NCBI GenBank assembly: GCA_002841685.1
Contig: PHAM01000029.1
Span: forward strand, 1-23,592
Direction of reading: 5' to 3'
DNA length: 23,592 bases
Source of the DNA: Elusimicrobia bacterium HGW-Elusimicrobia-2
GTDB lineage: Bacteria > CG03
The position numbers were made by a program, and so were the translations under genes. Under the pieces are notes generated by a model. That model saw nothing but the letters and a program-made list of their open reading frames with translations, was not told the DNA's origin and searched no databases. Of the stretch, positions 1-7,900 are shown in pieces; position 1 is the first letter of the stretch, and each line of letters starts with the position of its first letter.

Positions 1-7
1 CATGCTT

Positions 8-70
8 AGGCCTCCTTTTGGGTTTTGTATTTTGTCTTTCCCGACGATATCATACCATAAAAGGAGGCCT
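8..70. repeat. 12-bp perfect inverted repeat with long loop
   Basis: The arm AGGCCTCCTTTT (8-19) is perfectly complementary to AAAAGGAGGCCT (59-70), separated by 39 bases. The right arm runs into TTTT and is followed by another run of T (79-83), so it could act as a bidirectional terminator. The loop is long for that. The right arm can also form a small hairpin of its own (AAAAGG, loop AGG, CCTTTT). It sits directly before the truncated gene fragment, so it could also mark an element end or a rearrangement junction. No gene is visible in 1-99; the reading frame of the following fragment is closed by a stop at 97-99. Confidence 0.45.
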
Positions 71-99
71 TTTACAACTTTTTATCGTCAAGAGTATGA

Positions 100-1182
100 A
101 TAATTAGGGATAATATTGTCTGGGATGGTCTTGACGACAAGGGGAAGATTGTTCCGGCCGGGGATTATAAAGTTAGAGTTACGGCGACCGATTTGGCGGG
201 GAACACTTCGGAAAGCGAGGCAGTGATTAAAGTCAGGTATGATTTTATTGTTGACGATACCCCGCCGACAACGCCGGTTGTTGAGGACGACGGGGATTAT
301 ACAAATTCCACGACGGAGCTTTATTGTCAGTGGCAATCGGTTGACCCATACCCCGAAAGCGAAATAACCGATAACCGCTATCAGCTTTACTCAATAACGC
401 CGCAAGGGCTGGGGGAATGGATTGATACGGGCAGTCATTATCCCGAAGTCAGGTCAGAGGCGCAGGCGGTGATATTGAATGATTTTATGTATATCATCGG
501 CGGGGAGAGATATGAGTCTGACGAGATATTCAGAGTGGATTACAACAAAATAAAGAGTGACGGCTCAATTGATCCTCAAAGCTGGATTCAGGCCGCTGAT
601 TTGCCGGAAGCTATGAGTCAGTTTTCGGCGGTCACATACGGGGGGCGGATTTATCTCATAAGCGGCTATCATACGTCTTCTGTTTATTACACGGAACCTG
701 ATCCGGTAACAGGAGCCATATCCAATTGGATCAAAGGCCCTTCGCTACCGAGGAGTGTGTATTTGAATTCGGCTTTTATCAGTAACGGGAGAATATATAT
801 CACAGGCGGGTGGTATCAGGATTATTACAACGAACCGGAATATAATATTTATTATTCCGCAAAAATCAAAGAAGACGGAAGTCTCGGGGAGTGGCAGATA
901 AGCGAAATAGGCCTTCCTCAGATAGGTTATATCTGTTCGGCAACAGGATTCGGGGGTTATATTTACGCGCTTGAGGATAAGAGAGTTTTTTACAGCAAAA
1001 TAGATGCGGCCAGCGGCGATGTGGAATTCTGGTATGAAGGGCCTCCGCTTCCTGAAAAAGTCTGGGCGCATACGATGTTCGCGACGAGAGATGTTTTATA
1101 TGTGTTCGGGGGCTGGAGCTATGATACGAATGATGTCAGCGACAGAATTTGCTCCTTGACAGACGCTGTAATAAGTGGTTAG
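100..1182 (+). pseudogene. Internal fragment of a Kelch/FlgD-domain giant surface protein
   Basis: The frame opens right after a stop at 97-99 and ends at TAG 1180-1182. The first plausible start (TTG 193) has no ribosome binding site and lies inside a domain, so this is a remnant rather than a complete gene. The encoded peptide begins in the last strands of a FlgD-type Ig-like domain (VWDGLDDKG, DYKV, DLAGN). It continues into a fibronectin-like segment and five Kelch-type repeats (MYIIGG, IYLISG, IYITGG, IYALED, LYVFGG). It matches the giant gene of this window at 13103-14183: bases 121-620 align with 13118-13617 without a gap and differ at only occasional positions, then similarity drops sharply. 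Homology ends on both sides, at about 106 on the left and after a shared 13-mer ending at 1150 on the right. The last 10 codons are unrelated. It could be decay of a paralogue, a silent recombination donor, or an assembly artefact. Confidence 0.75.
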
Positions 1183-1273
1183 ATTTAATTGAAATGAAAA
1201 GAATAAAAATACTCAATTTGCTTTCTTTTCAGAACAACAACATAAACGAACATTTGTTCAATCAAAATAAAAT

Positions 1274-1300
1274 CACGGAGCAACAGCCGTGTAATTTTTT
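1274..1300 (+). terminator. Weak candidate intrinsic terminator
   Basis: CACGG (1274-1278) pairs with CCGTG (1287-1291) over an 8-base loop and is followed by TAATTTTTT. A 5-bp stem is short. It would close off any transcript reading through the gene fragment and isolate the riboswitch-led transcript. Apart from this hairpin I see nothing definable in 1183-1395; a 75-codon frame there overlaps the end of the fragment and shows no family features. Confidence 0.3.
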
Positions 1301-1399
1301 GAGTCAAAACAATGCCCGTGCCCGTCGAGGGGATGGAGAAGAATGCACATATAACGTAGGAGCTGGAGGGTTTTGAAATAAAATTATAAGGTAGAAATA

Positions 1400-1488
1400 G
1401 TTTCTCGATAAGGGCAAATCCGTCGTGAGGCGGAGACGCAAAGCTACGGGACTGATGTAAATTAGTCAGCATGGCCGCCGAAGGAAAC
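1400..1488 (+). ncRNA. Class I cyclic-di-GMP riboswitch aptamer (GEMM-I)
   Basis: The sequence follows the GEMM-I pattern: AGGGCAAA (1411-1418); a 6-bp stem TCCGTC/GGCGGA closed by a GNRA-type loop GTGA (1419-1434); the conserved GACGCAAAGC (1435-1444); then ACGGGACTGA pairing with TTAGTC (1462-1467); and the 3' lobe GTCAGCATGGCCGCCGA (1465-1481). An outer stem GTTTC/GAAAC (1400-1404 with 1484-1488) closes it. The base aligned with Vc2 G20, which contacts the ligand, is G (about 1413). Cyclic GMP-AMP variants carry A there, so c-di-GMP is the expected ligand. It precedes a strong terminator and the protease-adhesin gene pair, so it should gate transcription of both. A promoter just upstream is likely; AATTATAAG near 1383 resembles a -10 box but I could not pair it with a convincing -35. 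Confidence 0.85.
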
Positions 1489-1511
1489 AGCATTGATAAT
1501 TTATCAGTCAG

Positions 1512-1550
1512 CCGGGTTACCGAAAGAAGAATCGGTAACCCGGTTTTTAT
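1512..1550 (+). terminator. Intrinsic terminator in riboswitch expression platform
   Basis: A perfect 12-bp stem, CCGGGTTACCGA (1512-1523) with TCGGTAACCCGG (1532-1543), has an 8-base purine loop and is followed by TTTTTATTT. It lies 24 bases after the aptamer and 37 bases before the first start codon, the position of a transcriptional expression platform. Its 5' arm lies within GTCAGCCGGGTTACCGA (1507-1523), which itself resembles the GEMM-I 3' lobe. The arm could therefore be captured by an alternative aptamer fold. Confidence 0.9.
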
Positions 1551-1586
1551 TTGATGGGGATAATCAAGAGAAAAAATGGAGGATAG

Positions 1587-4500
1587 ATGAGACAGATAAA
1601 TAGATTAATTTTAATCGGAGCGATAACGGGCGTTTTGTTTACCGGCTGCGCGACGACGGAGAAGGTAAAAGTGAAAAGTGAAAAGGCAAAAGCGTCAGAG
1701 GGTGCCGCCAAAACAGAAGATAATATAATCCGTATAGACGGCAAACCATATCGGGTATTGACGATAAAAGATGAGGTCAAGCCGGAAGACATAGAATATG
1801 ATGTGGAAGTACAGTTTGAAGAAGGCGTGAGTAAGGACGGGATAGCTGAAATAATCAAAAAATATCAAGGCGAAATAATTTACACAATTCCGGAACGCAG
1901 ATTGTATATGGTGAAGTTTTCAGACGGAGAAACGGCAGATAAAAAGCAGGGCGAATTAGAAAAAGAAAAAGCAGTACAATATTTTGGGATAAATCCGTTT
2001 AAAGGGATTGCTGTAATATATGCGGAGAAGCGGTTGAGGGTGAAGTTTAAATCAGAAGTTTCAGAAGAGAAGATAAAAGAAACAGTAAAAAAATACGGAG
2101 TGGAAATAGCGGTTAAGAACGAAAAAGGGGTATATGAATTAGAGATAATAAAAAATCAAACGGTTACTGAGACAGTAAATTTATTCAGGAAGGATGATAA
2201 TGTAATCTCTGCGGATCCGGAGTATCTGGGTGAATTGCAGAATAAACCGAATGACAGATATTTTACAGACCAGTGGTATCTTGAGCAGCCAAGTAACATT
2301 GATATAGACATAGAGCAGGCATGGGGGTTAATGGAATCGACGAGAATGGTAAAAGTGGCTGTAGTGGACAGCGGAGTAGATTATAAACACAGTGAAATAA
2401 AAAGGGCACTGATACAAACAACAGGCAGTGAAGATATTTACGGCCACGGGACAAATATAGCGGGCATAATAGGGGCGGAGACAAATAACGGAGAAGGGAT
2501 ATCCGGGATATGCTGGAACGGGAAAAAGATGGTCGTAAAAGTAATACCGATAAAAGTAACAAATGGCAGATATATAAAACTGGAAGATATGATAGAAGGT
2601 TTGGATGCGGTAATTAAAGAAAAGCCGGAAGTAATAAATTTAAGTGTGGTTTTAGATAATAGCGACCGGTTAAAAGCTGTAATAGACAAAGCAATGGAAA
2701 AAGGAATCACAATAATAGCGTCAGCAGGGAACGATGGGATTGAAATAAATGAGAATAATAAGAAATTTCATAGAGTATTCCCGGGAGCGTATGGCGGAGT
2801 AATAAATGTTGGAGCATACAACAGAGAAGGAAAGAGATGGAAGGACAGTAATTACGGCGAAGGAATAGAAATATATGCTCCGGGAGAGGATATTTATACA
2901 ACAGGCCTCAATAATACTTACAACTCCACCGATGGAACATCAATGTCGGCGGCGATAGTAACGGGGATAGTTGCGCTGATGAAGTCGGAGAAGCCAAATC
3001 TGACTACAGAGCAGATAAGAACAATACTGAAAGAGACGAGCAAAAACGGGATGGTGAATGCGTATCAGGCGATAAAGAGAGTGCAAAATATGAAAGGAAA
3101 TAAAGAAACAGAATTATCGCAGCAGTCACAAGAAACAGATGAAGATATTTATATCCCGACTGTGATAGCTCAAGGGAAGTGGGGGGACGGAGAAGGAGAG
3201 TTTGGATATATGGAAACTGAGGTTGTTCCAATAGCGCCAAGGGCAATTACTGTAAGTGACAAAGTTATTTATATTTTAGACCCTGAAAATGGAAGAGTTG
3301 TCAAATATAAAACAGATGGGGAATATTTAGGAGTTGTAGAATTAGAGAAAATAAAAGAGCTTGAAGTTAGGGGAAAGAAATGGAAGATTGATAAAGATGC
3401 TTCTAAAATTGAAATTGCCCCAGGTGTTTATATTGGTGGCGAAGCAGATTTTTTAGAAGTAGATTATAAAGGGAATTTATATTTAAAAGCCTCGGATGGA
3501 TGGGGTATTCAGCGAGTAATAATTTATAATTCTTTTGGAAAGTTCATTATAGAATGGAGTGAGGAAAAAACGGGAGAAGGGGTGTATCGTTTGTTGATTA
3601 ATGATAATGGGGAAGTTTTCTTTACTCAAGTATATAAGAGAAATTCGTATGGAAAATTAATTGAGTTGTCGAATGAACAAAGAAACTTTTTTAAAATATC
3701 TCCCCCTAAAAAAATAATGAAAGTTCATCTAAAAGAAATTCAACCCAAAATAAAAATTTTATGGAAAAAAGAAGAAATGCCTAAAATATCTCCAAAAGCC
3801 AAGTTGAATAGAATTGCGGATAAACTTATTGAAGTTCACAATAAAAAACCCTGGTTAGGTAAAACAATTAAATTACTAATATCAGGAGAAATTTACCAGA
3901 TAGTGTACGACGACGAAAATGTTGATTTAGGCTGGAAAATAATAAAATGGGAAAAACAAAAAAAGGTCAAAGTGCAGGATAAAAATAAAATCGACTGGGC
4001 GTGGAAGTTTGAGTTTCCAGAGAAAATGGAAGATATGATAATAGAAAAAAAGAAAACAAAAACGAAGATATTAAAAAATGGCAAAGAAATAATAATCGAA
4101 AAAGTGGTTAAATATCCTAAAGCAATAATACGGGAAGATGGGTTAAAGTTTTATGATGAAAATGGGAATAATAAAAAAACTGTTGATTTTAAGAATATAT
4201 CTCAGCCGGGCTGGAGAAGCAGAGCAAAAGTATCAGGAAAGTATATCGGAGTTTCGAGTAAAATAGGAGGATATGACAAAGAGGGGAATCGAAGAGCATC
4301 CGCAGGTAACTTTGTAATGATAGACAGCGAAGGAAATATCTTATGGAAATTTAAAAAACACTTAGATTATTTTCATCCTTCTCCTGACGGGAAATATGTT
4401 GTCGGGGTTCCTAATGGTGAGTGGTCGGAAAGTCCGCTATATATTTATAATTCAAAAGGAATTGTTATTAAGGAAATTCAAAAACCAAATGATGGGTATA

Positions 4501-4973
4501 AGATAGATTTTTCAAAAAACGGGGAACTCATTGCTTTAGGTTTAAATGATACCAGAACGCGAAGAGGGTATCTCACTTTGTTGGATAAAAATGGCAACGA
4601 GAAATGGAGAAAGGAAATCACAGAACGCGAAAAGGAAATTGATGGTTTTGGGATAAATAATGTAGCGATATCAAATAACGGAGAGTACATACTGGTTGTG
4701 ACTATTAAGGCACAAATCGAAGAAACCGGAGAAATAAAAGTTATAAAAGGAAGGACAGGTAGAGAAAAGGTCTTAAAAAAACGAAAATATATAGGCACAC
4801 AATATCATTTAGATAGGTTCAATAAAAGTGGAAAACTAATTTGGAGAAAAGAAATTAGCCCCTCAAATTATAAATTCATGTTTTCGGAGGATGACAGCAG
4901 GATAATAGTTAATGATATTAATGGATGCCGTGAATTTCAATTAGAAGGAAAAACAGGAAAAGAAATAGAATGA
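1587..4973 (+). CDS. Subtilisin-family (S8) serine protease lipoprotein
   Basis: 1128 residues. ATG 1587 follows GGAGG (1578-1582) by four bases and starts a lipoprotein signal with lipobox LFTGC (Cys21), so the mature protein should be membrane-anchored and exported. Residues about 68-220 hold two propeptide-like segments (DVEVQFEEGVSK and RLRVKFKSEVSE), like a doubled fervidolysin-type prodomain. The linker PNDRYFTDQWYL is typical just before an S8 domain. The catalytic residues are Asp261 (VVDSGVD), His287 (GHGTNIAG) and Ser452 (DGTSMSAA), with oxyanion Asn382 (SAGNDG), so it should be active. From about residue 525 the protein is no longer protease: one NHL-like segment (NGRVVKYKTDGE), a lysine-rich stretch, then WD40/PQQ-like repeats (GNILWKF, GNEKWRKE, GKLIWRKE) at about 860-1128. 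Base composition becomes AT-rich from about 3240. Its stop overlaps the start of the next gene (ATGA), so the two are translationally coupled. Substrate unknown; the neighbouring giant protein is an obvious candidate for processing. Confidence 0.92.
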   Translation: MRQINRLILIGAITGVLFTGCATTEKVKVKSEKAKASEGAAKTEDNIIRIDGKPYRVLTIKDEVKPEDIEYDVEVQFEEGVSKDGIAEIIKKYQGEIIYTIPERRLYMVKFSDGETADKKQGELEKEKAVQYFGINPFKGIAVIYAEKRLRVKFKSEVSEEKIKETVKKYGVEIAVKNEKGVYELEIIKNQTVTETVNLFRKDDNVISADPEYLGELQNKPNDRYFTDQWYLEQPSNIDIDIEQAWGLMESTRMVKVAVVDSGVDYKHSEIKRALIQTTGSEDIYGHGTNIAGIIGAETNNGEGISGICWNGKKMVVKVIPIKVTNGRYIKLEDMIEGLDAVIKEKPEVINLSVVLDNSDRLKAVIDKAMEKGITIIASAGNDGIEINENNKKFHRVFPGAYGGVINVGAYNREGKRWKDSNYGEGIEIYAPGEDIYTTGLNNTYNSTDGTSMSAAIVTGIVALMKSEKPNLTTEQIRTILKETSKNGMVNAYQAIKRVQNMKGNKETELSQQSQETDEDIYIPTVIAQGKWGDGEGEFGYMETEVVPIAPRAITVSDKVIYILDPENGRVVKYKTDGEYLGVVELEKIKELEVRGKKWKIDKDASKIEIAPGVYIGGEADFLEVDYKGNLYLKASDGWGIQRVIIYNSFGKFIIEWSEEKTGEGVYRLLINDNGEVFFTQVYKRNSYGKLIELSNEQRNFFKISPPKKIMKVHLKEIQPKIKILWKKEEMPKISPKAKLNRIADKLIEVHNKKPWLGKTIKLLISGEIYQIVYDDENVDLGWKIIKWEKQKKVKVQDKNKIDWAWKFEFPEKMEDMIIEKKKTKTKILKNGKEIIIEKVVKYPKAIIREDGLKFYDENGNNKKTVDFKNISQPGWRSRAKVSGKYIGVSSKIGGYDKEGNRRASAGNFVMIDSEGNILWKFKKHLDYFHPSPDGKYVVGVPNGEWSESPLYIYNSKGIVIKEIQKPNDGYKIDFSKNGELIALGLNDTRTRRGYLTLLDKNGNEKWRKEITEREKEIDGFGINNVAISNNGEYILVVTIKAQIEETGEIKVIKGRTGREKVLKKRKYIGTQYHLDRFNKSGKLIWRKEISPSNYKFMFSEDDSRIIVNDINGCREFQLEGKTGKEIE

Positions 4974-7900
4974 GGAGATTAATCTACTGGATTTTTTTAT
5001 TAGCACTAACAATTAATATAGAGATATACGCGTATCAGTGGCCGATTTCGTCGTTCAATAGTCAGCACCAAATTAATGGCGCATTAGGTGAATACAGAGG
5101 AGATCATTTGCATAAAGGAATTGATATTCAAGGAACAGAAGGGACCGATATATATCCAGTTGAAGATGGGAAGGTAATTGAAGTAGGGAATAATTATGTA
5201 AGGATTGAAAGTTATGGAGTAATAAATAAATATTGGCATTTGAAATCAATTCCCAATTTCGTTGAATATTCAAGTTATGTAGTTGCCGGTGTTGATAGAT
5301 TAGGAGTAACTGATTCGGCAAATCATCTACATTTTGAGGATGGAGAGGGTGCGTATAATCCACTGGATTGGATATATCCGTTTAATGATTACGAGTCGCC
5401 AGTTGTTGAAGATATAACTTTTGTAAAAAATGGTACAGAAAACACATATCCGTCAGTTGATGCAACTATGGTGCTGTCAGGTAAGATAGATATAAAAGCA
5501 TGGTCGTATGACCCAAGGATAAATTCGAGTGGATACAGTGCAGGGAAAGGTGTGGGAGTATATAAAATAGGGTATCACATATCAGATATGTCAGACACAA
5601 TAATTCAATCGGCAGTTTATAATTACGAATTTAGTGATGCCATTTACAGTAAGGATGTAAGCTATGTATATGCCGCAGGTTCGAGTTACGACCCAGTAAA
5701 TTTTATTTACTGGGTAACGAATAACGGCAATTCAGATAATTTTTGGAATTCAAGCAGTGTTAATGACGGAAGATATAAAATTGTTGTTAGCGCACAGGAT
5801 ATTGAATATGGATATGGGGCTAATGAAAAAAATGTTATTGTAGACAACAACTCTCCTGTAATTTCTAATCTTGCCCCAGTAAATGGAAGTTATACTGATG
5901 ATGCTACGCCAATAATATCTGCTACCTTATCAGATGTAGGAAGTGGAATTGATGTAAATGCAATTATAATGAAGATTGATGGTGCTGCAGTGTCAGCTAC
6001 GAAATCAGAAACTTCTGTAAATTACACTCCAATGACAAATCTATCAGAGGTGAGTCATAATATTTATGTTGAAGTGAAAGATAGAATTGGAAGGTTGCAG
6101 ACCGCAAGCTGGAGTTTTACTGTAGATACAATTGCCCCTGTAATTTCAAATGTTACCGGAAACACCGCGGGAACAACAGGGGAGAGCGTTGCAATAAGTG
6201 CGGACATTGCCGAGGCAAATCTTGATTATTCAAAGACAAGAATTTATTATACACCGATAGGAGGAAGTGAAACATGGGATTGTTTTAATCCAGCATGGGG
6301 ATATACAATGAACTACAGTAACAATAAAGTCGGGGATATTTCATATTACATCACTGCTGTTGATTTAGCGGGGAATTCAGCGAGGGCACCGGTTACGGGA
6401 ACTTACAAAATTACGGTTACCGACAATGACAAACCTATAATCAGTAATGTGCCTGTGGATTTCATTACGAATCAGAATGTTGATCTAAGATATGAGTGTG
6501 ATATAGAAGATAATGTTACCTGGCCGTGGTGGGATTGCACAATAACAGGGTATGGGCCATTTACAGAAGAGGGGGAATATTTTAACAAGACAATCACAGT
6601 ACAAGACGCTGCGACAAATACGGCAACAGCGACTTTCCCGCATTTTGAAATAGACAAAACACCGCCGGATGTGTTAGATGAAAATAAATTGCAGTTTAAT
6701 GTGAAGGCATTTACCGTGGGGGAACCGGGCGCAGAAATAAATTATATTTCCCCATTGACAAAGTTTTATTTGGAGGAAGATTTTACTGATTTTGACACCA
6801 TATGGTATAAAATAGACACAGAAGAAATTTATCATCAGTATTTTTCAACTGCTCCGATACAATTTATCTCAGGTCATCATACAATCAGTTATTATGCGAA
6901 AGACAAAACAAGGGAAGGGAATTTAACGCCTGTTTTATCTTTTGCAGTAGATGTGGACGGAACGGTTCCAGAAACGGAACTTGTGTCAATTGAAACAAGA
7001 GTTAAGGATGAGAAAACAGGCATTAAATATGACCTTGAGAGTTTCACATACAGAATAACGGCGGAAGACGGGGGATCGGGAGTAAAAGAGATAAGGGTTA
7101 GCGTTGACGGGGGAGCAGAGCAGGTTTATACAAATAGTGGTTTGGTAAATCCCTTTGTAATTTCGGAGCAGTTTCTGCTCGGGAAACAGGAAGGGGAGTA
7201 TACGATAAAATATTATGCGGTTGATAATGTCGGGAATACGGGCGCGGTGAAGACATATACGGCAAAAATACCGCATCTGCCTGAGATAGCGTTTCCGCCT
7301 GATAGTTCAGCGCAGGAAGGGGGCTTGTGGTTTGGATATAATCAGACAGGGCGGGGAGAGGATTACAGGCCATTTAGCTATAGCGTGACAGCAACAGCTG
7401 AGGATTGGATAGGTGATAGTAAACATAACAGGAGGGATGGGAGCGGTGGACAGACACACGGCCCATATTTAGCTCACAGGTTTACTGATAAAATGGTGGG
7501 AACTTGGGATGTAAATTGTTATGCGGGTGTAATGTTTGATGTTACTGTAAGGTATAAAGTTGAAGTAGAGTATTGGGATATTAATTGGCATCATAGTCTT
7601 TTTGACAAAGAAGGCGTATTAGGCGCCGGGGATTGGTTATTTGTGGGGGATGATTCAAAAACATTGTTTGAAAGATTATTCGGTCATACCTGGGGAAACT
7701 TCAAAATAACAATAACAGAAATAATGGGAGACGGAGTGAATTTCTGGACAAATGCGAATGGGGCGACCTATGGTATATGTCCACTTTGCACAAAAGGAGA
7801 CGGAGAGATTACAGTGCATTATGAAACGAAATATCCTTTGACGGGCCATTATCCTGAAGATGAGTTTGTAAGTGAGCGGGATATAGTGAGCGCAAGCAGC

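Noticed and set aside
193-1182. Complete gene starting at TTG 193
   Set aside because: The frame is homologous upstream of 193 to about 106, the TTG lies inside a conserved domain strand (DLAGN) and no ribosome binding site precedes it.
1149-1376. Small forward frame of 75 codons in the intergenic gap
   Set aside because: It overlaps the end of the gene fragment, runs through the candidate terminator and has no ribosome binding site or family-like features; it is best read as noncoding leader sequence.
1400-1488. Cyclic GMP-AMP-specific GEMM variant
   Set aside because: The ligand-contacting position corresponding to Vc2 G20 is G, not the A typical of the cGAMP class; binding data could still overturn this.
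2263-2710. Reverse-strand frames opposite the protease, and many others opposite the giant gene
   Set aside because: They are short, low in complexity and lie opposite well-supported domains; they are shadows of the coding strand.
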